In this document: piece after piece, positions 35,215 through 43,354 of the stretch
Layout of the letters: every line of letters starts with the position of its first letter
Numbering within the stretch: position 1 is the first letter of the stretch
From: Sphingorhabdus sp. YGSMI21
GTDB lineage: Bacteria > Pseudomonadota > Alphaproteobacteria > Sphingomonadales > Sphingomonadaceae
DNA length: 64,000 nucleotides
Reading direction: 5' to 3'
Assembly (NCBI RefSeq): GCF_002776575.1
Contig: NZ_CP022548.1
Coordinates: 2,185,001 to 2,249,000, forward strand
Notes under the pieces: generated by a model
Database searches by the model: none
What the model saw: only the letters and a program-made list of their open reading frames with translations
What the model was told of the DNA's origin: nothing
Position numbers and translations under genes: made by a program

Positions 35215-36554
35215 CCGCTGACAGACTCGCAACATCTTCACTTGGGCCATCTTTCTCCCGGCGCTCCGTGCTCGGCGGAATCGGTGCCGGCGCGTTTCTT
35301 ACCGGCATGCCAAGCATTGCCCTTGCCCGCGAAGCGGCGAACAATTTCCCGGGCCTGACCAAGATCATCAACCACTATGTTGCGGAAAAGAAAGTCGCCG
35401 GCATGATGGCGATGATCGGTTTTGGTCAGCAGGCGCCGGAGGTCATTGCCGCCGGGTCGCTGAAACTGGGCGGCGACAGGCCGGTCGGTCCCGACACATT
35501 ATGGCGGATGTATTCGCAGACCAAGCCGGTGACCGGCATGGCGACGATGATGCTGATCGAGGATGGACTGCTTACGCTGGACCAGCCGCTGTCCGACATC
35601 TTCCCCGATTTCGCCGATATGCAGGTACTGACCGAACCGGAAGGCCCGATTGAAAATACGGTGGCGGCGGTGCGCCCGATCACGATCCGGCAACTGCTGA
35701 CCCATACGGCCGGTCTGGGTTATACGATCATTTCGAAGGGCCCGATCCAGAAAGCCTATCTCGATGCGGGTCTGACGCCCGGTCGCGTCAGCCGCAATCC
35801 GATTCCCGGCTTCGACCGCAGCGCGCCGACGCCCGATATCATGACCTTCATGCAGCGCCTCGCCACCATGCCGCTGGTCTATCAGCCGGGCACCAAATGG
35901 AGCTATTCGCTGAGCCATGACGTGCTGAGCGCGGTGATCGAGAAAGTTTCCGGCAAGCCGCTCGACCAGTTTCTTGAGGAACGGATGTTCGGACCCCTGG
36001 GCATGAACAGCATATTCTATCAGGTCCCCGCCGACCGCGCCGCCGATCTGGCCGACAATTATGCGCCGTTTGCAGGGGCGCTGATCCCCATCGATCCGGG
36101 CGCGACCAGCATCTACCTCGACAAGCCGCCCTTTGCCTTTGGCAGCACGGGTCTGGTCGGAACCGCCGGCGACTATGACAAGTTTCTGCAAATGATCCTG
36201 GGCTTCGGCACCGCCGGTGGCGTGCAGGTGATGAAACCGGAAACGGTCAAGCTCGGCATTTCCAATCTGCTGCCCGAAACCGCCAGCACGGCGGGGACCT
36301 GGGTTGCCAATCACGGCTTTGGCGCGGGCGGACGCTCCGGCCTTGGCACCGCCGTCAGCCCGGCTGGCAGTTTCGGCTGGGGCGGCGCAGCCGGCACATC
36401 GGCTTTTGTCGACACGGTGCGTGGTCTGCGGGCTGGCGGCTATACCCAATATATCCCGTCGAACAGCTATCCCTTCCAGTCGGATTTCCCGAAATATGTC
36501 TATGCAGACCTGATCGGCGCGGAACAGGCAGGAGCGGGCAAGACCAGTCCCTGA
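35211..36554 (+). CDS. Serine hydrolase, beta-lactamase/class C PBP-like, Tat-exported
   Basis: A 447-residue protein with a twin-arginine signal (SFSRRSVLGGIGAGAFLTG, residues 15-33), so it folds before export. The SxxK nucleophile is SQTK in WRMYSQTKPVTGMATMMLIEDG; the YxN-like element is YSL in GTKWSYSLSHDVLSAVIE; and a late HGFGAGGRSG-type stretch with a Gly-rich loop is present. These are features of the beta-lactamase/esterase EstB family. Substrate may be an ester, a peptide or a beta-lactam. AAGGAAG supports the ATG at 35211, which overlaps the mutY stop codon. Confidence 0.88.
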   Translation: MTADRLATSSLGPSFSRRSVLGGIGAGAFLTGMPSIALAREAANNFPGLTKIINHYVAEKKVAGMMAMIGFGQQAPEVIAAGSLKLGGDRPVGPDTLWRMYSQTKPVTGMATMMLIEDGLLTLDQPLSDIFPDFADMQVLTEPEGPIENTVAAVRPITIRQLLTHTAGLGYTIISKGPIQKAYLDAGLTPGRVSRNPIPGFDRSAPTPDIMTFMQRLATMPLVYQPGTKWSYSLSHDVLSAVIEKVSGKPLDQFLEERMFGPLGMNSIFYQVPADRAADLADNYAPFAGALIPIDPGATSIYLDKPPFAFGSTGLVGTAGDYDKFLQMILGFGTAGGVQVMKPETVKLGISNLLPETASTAGTWVANHGFGAGGRSGLGTAVSPAGSFGWGGAAGTSAFVDTVRGLRAGGYTQYIPSNSYPFQSDFPKYVYADLIGAEQAGAGKTSP

Positions 36555-36622
36555 GGGCAGCAAATTCTCTCCCTTTTCCGGGGAGCAACGATATAAAAAT
36601 ATGAAAATGTCCGGGAGACAAG

Positions 36623-37528
36623 ATGCCGACAGTTGAAAATAATATAGTGCCGACCTTTGCCGGCGGGACGCTCGATCGTGCCGATCAGGTGCGGGTCAAT
36701 CCGGACCGGTTGCGCGCCGCGATGATGAACCCGCGGGCGAAGCTGCTCAAGCTGGATGGTCTCAACCCGGTTTTCGACGATTATGGAGATCTGGCTTGGG
36801 GTGCCGCCTATGAAGCATCGCCGGACAATGATCTGCTATTGCTCGGTATCGAGGGTGACACGCCTTATTTTGCCGAACTGAACGGGGCAGGGGATGCCGG
36901 TCCCGCCGCCAACCGGGCACTGTGGCAGACTTTGGGCAGCTTGCCCGCCGATCAGGCCGCCATTTACGCCACAGCGCGTAGTCTGGTCGACTGGCACGCA
37001 CGCCACAAATTCTGCGCGCAATGCGGCAAACCGACCCAGTCCCGCAAAGGTGGCTGGGCGCGCGTATGCGACCGCGAGAATGACGGCTGCGGCGCGGAAC
37101 ATTTCCCGCGCACCGATCCGGTCGCGATCATGCTGTCGGAGTGCGAGGGCAAGGTTTTGCTCGGCCGCCAGCCGCGCTTCCCGCCGAAAAGCTTTTCGGC
37201 GCTGGCCGGTTTTCTGGAGCCCGGCGAAAGCATCGAGGGCTGCGTGAAGCGCGAATTGTTCGAAGAAGCCGGAATTCATGTGCGGGACGTGCGCTATGTC
37301 GCAAGCCAGCCCTGGCCTTTCCCGTCATCGCTGATGATCGCCTGCACCAGTGTCACCGACGATCCCACTCTGACGCTTGATGAAGAAGAAATCGAGGAAG
37401 CGGCCTGGTTCTCGCTCGACGAGGTGAAAGCGGCAATGAATGGCGAGCCGGGTGCCTTGTTCGTCGCGCCGCCGCCTTTCGCGATCGCGCATGATCTGCT
37501 GAAGCACTGGGTGGAGCAGAAGGGCTGA
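36623..37528 (+). CDS. nudC: NAD(+) diphosphatase
   Basis: A 301-residue Nudix hydrolase of the NudC type, cleaving NADH or removing NAD caps from RNA. The zinc ribbon is HKFCAQCGKPTQSRKGGWARVCDRENDGCGAEHFPRTDPVAIML. The Nudix box is GFLEPGESIEGCVKRELFEEAGI, fitting Gx5Ex7REUxEExGU. The NudC-specific SQPWPFP motif follows (YVASQPWPFPSSLMIACT). GGGAGA precedes the ATG. It is followed at one base by the GST gene. Confidence 0.95.
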   Translation: MPTVENNIVPTFAGGTLDRADQVRVNPDRLRAAMMNPRAKLLKLDGLNPVFDDYGDLAWGAAYEASPDNDLLLLGIEGDTPYFAELNGAGDAGPAANRALWQTLGSLPADQAAIYATARSLVDWHARHKFCAQCGKPTQSRKGGWARVCDRENDGCGAEHFPRTDPVAIMLSECEGKVLLGRQPRFPPKSFSALAGFLEPGESIEGCVKRELFEEAGIHVRDVRYVASQPWPFPSSLMIACTSVTDDPTLTLDEEEIEEAAWFSLDEVKAAMNGEPGALFVAPPPFAIAHDLLKHWVEQKG

Positions 37529-37529
37529 T

Positions 37530-38552
37530 ATGGCGCGCCGGCTCGAACTGATGGGCGCGCCGGGATCGCCCTATACGCGCAAGATGCTGGCGCTGCTGCG
37601 TTACCGGCACATCGACTATAATATCATCTGGGGTGGCGCGACGGGTGCTCCGGACGGTTATCCGAAACCCAAGGTGCAACTGCTGCCGACATTCTACTTT
37701 CCGGATAGCGACGGCGATCTCGAGGCCGTGGTGGACAGCACGCCGATCATCCGGCGGCTTGAGAGAGAGCATGACGGTCGTTCGGTCATTCCCGAAAATG
37801 AAGCGCTGCGCTTTCTCGATCTGCTGATTGAGGATTATGCCGACGAATGGCTGACCAAGGCGATGTTCCATTTCCGCTGGGCCTTTCAGGCGGACGCCGA
37901 CCATGTCGCGCCGCTGCTGATCCACTGGGCCAACCCCAATCTGCCGGATGAACAGGTCGCCGCGATGGCGGCGCAATTTTCAAAGCGCCAGATTGACCGA
38001 CTCTATGTTGTCGGATCGAACGCGGTTACCGCCAAGACGATCGAGGACAGCTATGTCCGGCTGCTCGATCTGCTCGACCGTCTGATCCGCGAGCAAGACT
38101 TCATATTGGGAAGCCGGCCCTCCTCCTGCGATTTTGCGTTTCATGGCCAACTGACCCAGCTCACCCAGGTCGAGCCGACATCCATGGCGCTGACCAACAG
38201 ATATGCGCAAAGAGTGCGTGCATGGGTGGACCGGATGGACGATCTCTCAGGACACGAGGGCGGGCATTGGCTGGCCGATGATCAACTGAGCGCGCTAACG
38301 GGCCTGCTGTCGGAAATCGGTCACACCTATGCGCCGTTTCTGATCGCCAATGCGCAGGCCGTCCAGTCCGGTGCGGATTCGGTCGAAGCGGAGATTGACG
38401 GACGCAAATGGCAGCAGCCCCCTTTTCCCTATCAGGCGAAATGTCTGCTGGCGCTGCGCGAAGCTTATCAAGGGCTTTCCGGTGAAGCCCGGGACCAGAT
38501 CGAGAGATTGTTGGCGGGTACGCGTTGCGAAGCCCTGTTTGTGGTCGCCTAG
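37530..38552 (+). CDS. Glutathione S-transferase family protein
   Basis: A 340-residue protein, longer than a classic GST (about 200-220). The N-terminal thioredoxin-like domain is RRLELMGAPGSPYTRKMLALLRYRHIDYNIIWG, with the GSH-site segment LLPTFYFPDSDGDLEAVVDSTPIIRRLE. The extended helical C-terminal domain includes FILGSRPSSCDFAFHGQLTQL, the conserved N-cap region. The SPYTRK segment resembles Ser/Cys-type GSTs. Its TAG stop overlaps the convergent DUF1489 gene by four bases (CTAG). Substrate unknown. Confidence 0.83.
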   Translation: MARRLELMGAPGSPYTRKMLALLRYRHIDYNIIWGGATGAPDGYPKPKVQLLPTFYFPDSDGDLEAVVDSTPIIRRLEREHDGRSVIPENEALRFLDLLIEDYADEWLTKAMFHFRWAFQADADHVAPLLIHWANPNLPDEQVAAMAAQFSKRQIDRLYVVGSNAVTAKTIEDSYVRLLDLLDRLIREQDFILGSRPSSCDFAFHGQLTQLTQVEPTSMALTNRYAQRVRAWVDRMDDLSGHEGGHWLADDQLSALTGLLSEIGHTYAPFLIANAQAVQSGADSVEAEIDGRKWQQPPFPYQAKCLLALREAYQGLSGEARDQIERLLAGTRCEALFVVA

Positions 38553-38962
38553 ACCAGTCCGAGACTCGCCAGTTCGCCGAGCATCTCTGCGGGCATTTCC
38601 TCGGCGCCTTCCGCGCCGTCGCCGAGATCGGCCGGTGCGTCCTTTTCCTCGAGATAGCGCCAGCCCTGATGAGCGCGCTTGGGCATCGGCTGGACGGCGA
38701 CCAGTTTCGGCTCCAGTCTGATCCACTGCTTACCCTGGCCATTGTCCATGAAGCCGATGATCGGCGAGCGACCGACGATTTTCTTGGCGTGAATCCAGTA
38801 GAGCGAGCCACCGACCATTTCCTCGTGCCGTTTCGGCAGATAGCGGGTGGTCAGCCGCGCTTCGCCGCCGGTTGCTCTGTTGTCCTTGTGTGATTCCAGC
38901 CATTTGCGCAGCGTCGCCGGGCTTTCGCTGCGATAGGCAATCTTGGTCATATTGAGTGGCAT
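38549..38962 (-). CDS. DUF1489 family protein
   Basis: A 137-residue protein beginning MPLNMTKIAYRSESPATLRKWLES and containing LTTRYLPKRHEEMVGGSLYWIHAKKIVGRSPIIGFMD and QWIRLEPKLVAVQPMPKRAHQGWRYLEEKDAPADL. This is the complete pattern of DUF1489, an alphaproteobacterial family of unknown function with conserved RY(T)P.R..E and HQGWRYL motifs. It is divergent from the Fur-box gene. Confidence 0.9.
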   Translation of the reverse strand: MPLNMTKIAYRSESPATLRKWLESHKDNRATGGEARLTTRYLPKRHEEMVGGSLYWIHAKKIVGRSPIIGFMDNGQGKQWIRLEPKLVAVQPMPKRAHQGWRYLEEKDAPADLGDGAEGAEEMPAEMLGELASLGLV

Positions 38963-39064
38963 GGGTGATATCTGTGGGGGGCGACCGCTTTAGTCAAGCG
39001 GGTTCGGGGCGGGGAAGGACCGAAAAGGTCAAGGACGGCAGGAAAATCCCGCAAGATTATTATT

Positions 39065-39083
39065 GCAAATGATTATCAATATC
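39065..39083 (+). promoter_or_regulatory. Fur-box-like site
   Basis: GCAAATGATTATCAATATC agrees with the 19-base Fur consensus GATAATGATAATCATTATC at 15 positions. It lies 38 bases before the TTG start of the next gene, where it would overlap or flank the promoter. Regulation by iron is an inference. Confidence 0.6.
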
Positions 39084-39120
39084 ATATTGTGAGGGGAATC
39101 GGACATCGAGGAGAGACAGA

Positions 39121-39537
39121 TTGAGCGAGATACTGGAGAAACTATTACTACCGCTACCGGATATCCGGTCGCTGCCGTCGGTCGAGGCGAAATTGATCAT
39201 CGCTTTCCGGCTCGCCGTGGTCGCCAGCCAGAACAGCTATGATTGTCTGGACCATCTGTCGGAGCGCCTGGGGGGACGGCGGGCGGCGACGCGGATATTG
39301 ATATTGGCAGAGACCATCGGAGCGGCCTGGCAGGAACCGTTCCAGATCGGGAGGCCCTGCTCCTCGCTGACCACACCGGATGAAATCTGGCTGGTGGCGG
39401 CAATCCGGCTGGCGGCCGGTGACAACCGCCCCGGCTTTGATTCGCTCAGTCACGAAATGCTGGGCGATTGCGAGCGGGAGCGAATCTATCACGATCTCGG
39501 CAATTTTGTTGCCGCTTATTCCAGGCCTAGAGGCTGA
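39121..39537 (+). CDS. Uncharacterised 138-residue protein, possibly iron-regulated
   Basis: Starts at TTG, with GAGGAGAG a few bases upstream as a strong ribosome site. The protein is mainly helical: LLLPLPDIRSLPSVEAKLIIAFRLAVVASQNSYDCLDHLSERLGGRRAATRILILAETIGAAWQEPF, then DEIWLVAAIRLAAGDNRPGFDSLSHEMLGDCERERIYHDLGNFVAAY. The layout resembles a family of small sphingomonad proteins of unknown function (perhaps DUF6628); I am not certain. No signal peptide is seen. A Fur-box-like site lies just upstream. Its end overlaps the convergent mgtE gene. Confidence 0.7.
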   Translation: MSEILEKLLLPLPDIRSLPSVEAKLIIAFRLAVVASQNSYDCLDHLSERLGGRRAATRILILAETIGAAWQEPFQIGRPCSSLTTPDEIWLVAAIRLAAGDNRPGFDSLSHEMLGDCERERIYHDLGNFVAAYSRPRG

Positions 39538-40936
39538 CCATCCCGCTGCCGACGGCGAGGCTGAGGAAGGCGAGAAAGCCCATAGTGTCTGTGATCATCG
39601 TGACGAACACCGAAGAGGCCAGCGCCGGATCCTGATCCAGCCGGTCGAGCATGACCGGAACGAATATACCGGCAAAACCGGCGATCACGATATTGATCAG
39701 CATGGCCAGTCCGATAACCCCGCCCAGCATCGGGTTGGCAAAGACCAGACCGGTGCCGATGCCGACCAGCACGGCAATGGTCGCGCCGTTGAGCAAGGCT
39801 ATGCGGAATTCCCGCCCGATAATCCGGCGGGTGTTGGAACGGGTCAGCTCGTTCATGGCCAGCGCGCGGACCGAGACCGCCATGGTCTGGGTGCCGGCAT
39901 TGCCGCCGATCGACGCCACGATCGGCATCAATATGGCCAGCGCGACCATCTGTTCGATCGCTGCTCCGAATATCGAGATCACGAAGCTCGCCACCAGTGC
40001 GGTCGCCAGATTGGTGATCAGCCAGCGGACACGCGCCTTGTAGCTGTCGCGGATCGGCTCGTTGATGTCGCCGTCGCCGGCACCGGAGAGCAGCAGCACG
40101 TCTTCGCTGGCCTCGTCCTCGACAATGTGGAGAATGTCATCGACGGTGATCATCCCGATCAGGCGCCCGTCGTCGTTGATGACCGCGGCGGAGATCAGAT
40201 TATATTTCTGGAAGCGCAGCGCCACTTCTTCCTGGTCCATGTCGACCGGGATCAGCGTCTGTTCCCGCTTCATGACGTCGGCAATGGCAATGTCGCGCGG
40301 CGTTCTGAGTATCCAGCTGAGCTGGCAGGTGCCGATCGGCCGGAAAGCGGGATCGACCACGTAGATTTCCCAGAATTCGGTGGTCAGATCGTCATTCTTG
40401 CGGAGATAGTCGATCAGGTCGCCGACTTTCATATGTTCGGGCACCGCGACAAATTCGCGCTGCATGATCCGGCCGGCGGTTTCTTCCTCATAGGTGAGGG
40501 CGCTTTCGATCGCGGCGCGGTCTTCGGCGTCCAGCTCGGCAAGAACCGCCTGCTGCTCGCCCTCGTCGAGATCCTCGATAATCGCAACCGCGTCATCGGT
40601 ATCGAGCTGTTCGGTCAGGTCGGCGATCTGGCCGGCATCGAGCACGTCGATCAGGCCTTCGCGGACATGCTCGTTCATCTCCGCGAGCACATCGGCGCTG
40701 ACCAGATCGCCAAGGGCGCTGGCCAGCGGCGCACGTTCGTCGGCGTCGACCAGCTCGAACAGATCGGCAATGTCGGCATTGTGGAGCGGGTTGACCAGAT
40801 CCTGCGCCAGAACGCTGTTATTGTCCTCGACCGCTTCGGAAACCGAGCGGACAAATTCGTCGGTCAGCCTGTTGTCCTCGTCGAGAACCTCTTCGCGGTC
40901 GATGACTGCGTCGGGGGCGTCGTTGATGTCGGTCAT
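39527..40936 (-). CDS. mgtE: Magnesium transporter MgtE
   Basis: A 469-residue MgtE-type channel. An acidic MgtE_N superhelical domain (LVNPLHNADIADLFELVDADERAPLASALGDLVSADVLAEM...) is followed by a CBS pair containing VDPAFRPIGTCQLSWILRTPRDIAIADVMKREQTLIPVDMDQEEVALRFQKYNLISAAVINDDGRLIGMITVDDILHIVEDE. Five membrane segments end the protein, with the selectivity-region motif PIVASIGGNAGTQT. The CBS and N domains gate the pore by sensing cytosolic Mg2+. GGGGAG precedes the ATG. No Mg-sensing riboswitch was recognised upstream. Confidence 0.96.
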   Translation of the reverse strand: MTDINDAPDAVIDREEVLDEDNRLTDEFVRSVSEAVEDNNSVLAQDLVNPLHNADIADLFELVDADERAPLASALGDLVSADVLAEMNEHVREGLIDVLDAGQIADLTEQLDTDDAVAIIEDLDEGEQQAVLAELDAEDRAAIESALTYEEETAGRIMQREFVAVPEHMKVGDLIDYLRKNDDLTTEFWEIYVVDPAFRPIGTCQLSWILRTPRDIAIADVMKREQTLIPVDMDQEEVALRFQKYNLISAAVINDDGRLIGMITVDDILHIVEDEASEDVLLLSGAGDGDINEPIRDSYKARVRWLITNLATALVASFVISIFGAAIEQMVALAILMPIVASIGGNAGTQTMAVSVRALAMNELTRSNTRRIIGREFRIALLNGATIAVLVGIGTGLVFANPMLGGVIGLAMLINIVIAGFAGIFVPVMLDRLDQDPALASSVFVTMITDTMGFLAFLSLAVGSGMVSL

Positions 40937-41098
40937 CGCGGTGCTCCCCTTTGTGCGCGTGTTCGGCTGCTTATTAGGCGTTGCACCGTTGCAATTGCAA
41001 TCTTTTGTGACAATTATCCTAAGGCAGGGTGATTTTTCCCGAGGCCTTGCCTATATGCCCCGCAAGACCGATTCAATGAACGCAAAGGAAAATACCCG

Positions 41099-41548
41099 AT
41101 GTCCCATGAAAAAATGACTTTCCACCTGGATACAGGCGATGTTGAGATCAAGCTCCGTCCGGATCTCGCGCCCAACCATGTCGCGCGGATCACCGAGCTG
41201 GCCGCCGAAGGCTTTTACGACGGCGTGGTTTTCCACCGCGTGATCAACGGTTTCATGGCGCAGGGCGGCGACCCGACCGGTACCGGCATGTCCGGCAGCG
41301 ACAAGCCCGATATCGCGCAGGAATTTTCCAGCGAGCCGCATGTCGAAGGCACCTGCTCGATGGCCCGGACGATGGACCCGAACAGCGCCAACAGCCAGTT
41401 TTTCATCTGCCTCGACGATGCCGGCTTCCTCGACGGCCAATATACGGTCTGGGGCGAAGTGACCTCCGGCATGGAAGCGGTGCACGCGCTGCCCAAGGGC
41501 GAACCGCCAGCGAAGCCGGGCGCGATCAAGTCCGTAACCCTCGGCTGA
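41099..41548 (+). CDS. Peptidylprolyl isomerase, cyclophilin type
   Basis: A 149-residue cytoplasmic cyclophilin (no signal peptide), PpiB-like. Characteristic motifs are FYDGVVFHRVINGFMAQGGDPTGTG (catalytic Arg in FHRV), FSSEPHVEGTCSMARTMDPNSANSQFFICLDDAGFLDGQYTVWGEV. It catalyses cis/trans isomerisation of prolyl bonds during folding. AAGGAAA precedes the ATG. It is followed ten bases later by the CMD-family gene. Confidence 0.95.
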   Translation: MSHEKMTFHLDTGDVEIKLRPDLAPNHVARITELAAEGFYDGVVFHRVINGFMAQGGDPTGTGMSGSDKPDIAQEFSSEPHVEGTCSMARTMDPNSANSQFFICLDDAGFLDGQYTVWGEVTSGMEAVHALPKGEPPAKPGAIKSVTLG

Positions 41549-41557
41549 TTTAAAAAA

Positions 41558-42121
41558 ATGCGTCTCGATAAACCCAGGATCGCCCCGCTCGCCGAGTCAG
41601 AACTCGGTCCCGAGCACCGGGCGATGCTGGGCGAGCGCTTCAAGACCGGCAAGATTCTCAATATCTTCCGGACGCTGCTCAAGGCGCCGAAAGCCTATAA
41701 GGCCTTCATGTGGTGGGGCGGCTATATCCTGTCCGATCATAATGCGTTGCCCGCCCGCGAGCGCGAGATTGTCATCCTGCGTACAGGCTTCAACTGGAAG
41801 TCCGGCTATGAATGGGCACAACATGTCCGCATCGGCAAGGACTGCGGTCTGACCGATGCTGAAATCGAACGGATCAAGGCCGGGCCGGATGCGCCGGGCT
41901 GGACACCGGTTGAAAGCGCGATGCTCCGCGCCACCGATGAACTGACCAGCGATGGCCATGTGTCGGACACCACCTGGGCTGCCCTTTCGGAACTGACCGA
42001 AAAGCAGCGCATGGATCTGGTGATGACCGTGGGCCAATATAGCCAGGTATCGATGCTGCTGAACAGTTTCGGCGTGCAGCTCGACGATGATCTGGAACTG
42101 GATCCCGATCTGAAGGCCTGA
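41558..42121 (+). CDS. Carboxymuconolactone decarboxylase (CMD/AhpD-fold) family protein
   Basis: A 187-residue all-helical protein. Family sequence includes NIFRTLLKAPKAYKAFMWWGGYILSDHNALPAREREIVILRTGFNWKSGYEWAQHVRIGKDCGLTDAEIERIKAG, and later DELTSDGHVSDTTWAAL. The CxxC pair of AhpD-type peroxidases is absent (the corresponding site reads SGYEWAQH, with the conserved E..H), so thiol peroxidase activity is unlikely. It could be a gamma-carboxymuconolactone-type lyase or hydrolase; true substrate unknown. Probably co-transcribed with the cyclophilin. Confidence 0.87.
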   Translation: MRLDKPRIAPLAESELGPEHRAMLGERFKTGKILNIFRTLLKAPKAYKAFMWWGGYILSDHNALPAREREIVILRTGFNWKSGYEWAQHVRIGKDCGLTDAEIERIKAGPDAPGWTPVESAMLRATDELTSDGHVSDTTWAALSELTEKQRMDLVMTVGQYSQVSMLLNSFGVQLDDDLELDPDLKA

Positions 42122-42131
42122 CGGCCCGGGT

Positions 42132-43010
42132 CTAGAGACCCGCTTTTACCACCCAGTCATGGAAAATCCGCACCGCGCGGTTCTTCATGTCGCGTTTGCG
42201 GCATACGAACCAGTAGCTGTACGGGCTGTCCACCTGATGGTCGAACAGGCGGACCAGCCGGGAATCATTGGCATCGGAAAAATGGCCACCGTGCATGATC
42301 GCGATGCCGAGACCCTGTGCTGCGGCTTCGAGCATAAGCGGGCCGCTGTCGAGATGGTCGATACCGGCCGGCTGCAAATCGGGAAGCCCCACCGCTTCTT
42401 TCCACTGGTCGAAGGCGCGGATCATATTGCTGTGGATCAGGATATTATGGTGTTGCAGATCTTCCGGCTGGCTGATCGCATTGGGTCCTTTGGTCAGCTC
42501 TACCGATGCGATGGCGTAAACCTTGTTGCTGTCGAGCTTCACTGCATAGAGATTGGGATCGACATCATCGCTGATGATGATCGCCGCATCGACGGCATCG
42601 CCCAGCATATTTTCGGCATGGGACGAGGTGTCCACATTGATATGCAGCTTGGGATAGAGTTTCTTGAGTTCCGGCAGGCGCGGCAACAGGCGAGTGGCGC
42701 CGAACAGGGGCAGTACGCCAAGGCGCAAACGCATGTCTCCGCCGGTGACGGTCATCTGGTCAACCGCTTCGCCGATCACTTCCAGCGCCGGGGCGACCGC
42801 TTTCAGCAAGGCATGACCATCGCCGTTCAGGACCATTGACTGGTTGCGCCGCTCGAACAGCGGCTTGCCGATATGGTCTTCCAGCGACTTGATTCGCCGG
42901 CTGAGCGCAGGCGCGGACAGCGCAAGCTCCGCTGCCGCAGCTTTGGATGAGCCCAGCCGGGCTACACGGATGAAGGCCTCAAGGGCACGAAGGGGAGGAA
43001 GACGACGCAT
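42132..43010 (-). CDS. LysR-family transcriptional regulator (GcvA-like)
   Basis: A 292-residue regulator. The winged helix is LPPLRALEAFIRVARLGSSKAAAAELALSAPALSRRIKSLEDHIGKPLFERRNQSMVLNGDG, with the PPL.AL.aF..vAr opening of the GcvA subgroup. The effector domain follows (LRLGVLPLFGATRLLPRLPELKKLYPKLHINVDTSS... GLGIAIMHGGHFSD). Effector unknown. A dyad of T-N11-A type lies about 100 bases upstream in the spacer shared with the CDC48 gene, a plausible autoregulatory site. Confidence 0.92.
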   Translation of the reverse strand: MRRLPPLRALEAFIRVARLGSSKAAAAELALSAPALSRRIKSLEDHIGKPLFERRNQSMVLNGDGHALLKAVAPALEVIGEAVDQMTVTGGDMRLRLGVLPLFGATRLLPRLPELKKLYPKLHINVDTSSHAENMLGDAVDAAIIISDDVDPNLYAVKLDSNKVYAIASVELTKGPNAISQPEDLQHHNILIHSNMIRAFDQWKEAVGLPDLQPAGIDHLDSGPLMLEAAAQGLGIAIMHGGHFSDANDSRLVRLFDHQVDSPYSYWFVCRKRDMKNRAVRIFHDWVVKAGL

Positions 43011-43101
43011 AGAAGGACCAATATTGAGGCTGAATCAGCTTTGTGCAACGCAAAATTCGAACCGAATCGAGAGGAATGGCGGAAAACTGTCACTAGCAAT
43101 A

Positions 43102-43132
43102 TTGATAAGTTGCAAGATATGCAACCTACAAT
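43102..43132 (+). promoter_or_regulatory. Promoter-like site containing a LysR-type dyad (43109-43125)
   Basis: GTTGCA-AGATA-TGCAAC (43109-43125) is a perfect 6-base dyad with the T-N11-A form used by LysR regulators. It is flanked by TTGATA (43102-43107) and TACAAT (43127-43132), separated by 19 bases, on the plus strand. The divergent lysR gene starts about 90 bases to the left. Prediction only. Confidence 0.4.
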
Positions 43133-43138
43133 GTTCTT

Positions 43139-43244
43139 TTCGCACTTGCACAATAATGGGTTTCGATGCATTCAGAGTGGGCCTTTCAGGCATCCTCTCC
43201 TAAAAACTTTTCAGGCCAGTTCTTCGGAACTGGCCTTTTTTTTT
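43139..43244 (+). ncRNA. Candidate small RNA ending at a UUCG terminator
   Basis: No plus-strand gene lies between the LysR start and the strong terminator at 43214-43244, yet that terminator is oriented to stop plus-strand transcription. A promoter-like site is present at 43102-43132. The last part contains a small hairpin GCCT-TTC-AGGC (43181-43191), a single-stranded TCCTCTCCT segment complementary to ribosome-binding sites (43193-43201), then the terminator. This is compatible with a regulatory RNA of about 105 nt, or with a terminated leader. It is a hypothesis. Confidence 0.35.
43214..43244 (+). terminator. Rho-independent terminator with UUCG loop
   Basis: Nine-pair stem GGCCAGTTC/GAACTGGCC closed by a TTCG tetraloop, followed by nine T residues (43236-43244). 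It lies about 110 bases before the CDC48 start. Confidence 0.9.
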
Positions 43245-43354
43245 GGCAGATTCCGGTCAAGCGTCGCGCCATCTGAAAATCTGATTCGCATATCGGTGTG
43301 GCGATCCCTATCTTGTTGGAAAGAACCGAAACGATATCGAGGAGATACGCCCCA

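Noticed and set aside
40937..41098. Possible magnesium riboswitch before mgtE
   Set aside because: The spacer is only about 160 bases, shared with the divergent cyclophilin gene, and shows no M-box-like conserved core or terminator pair.
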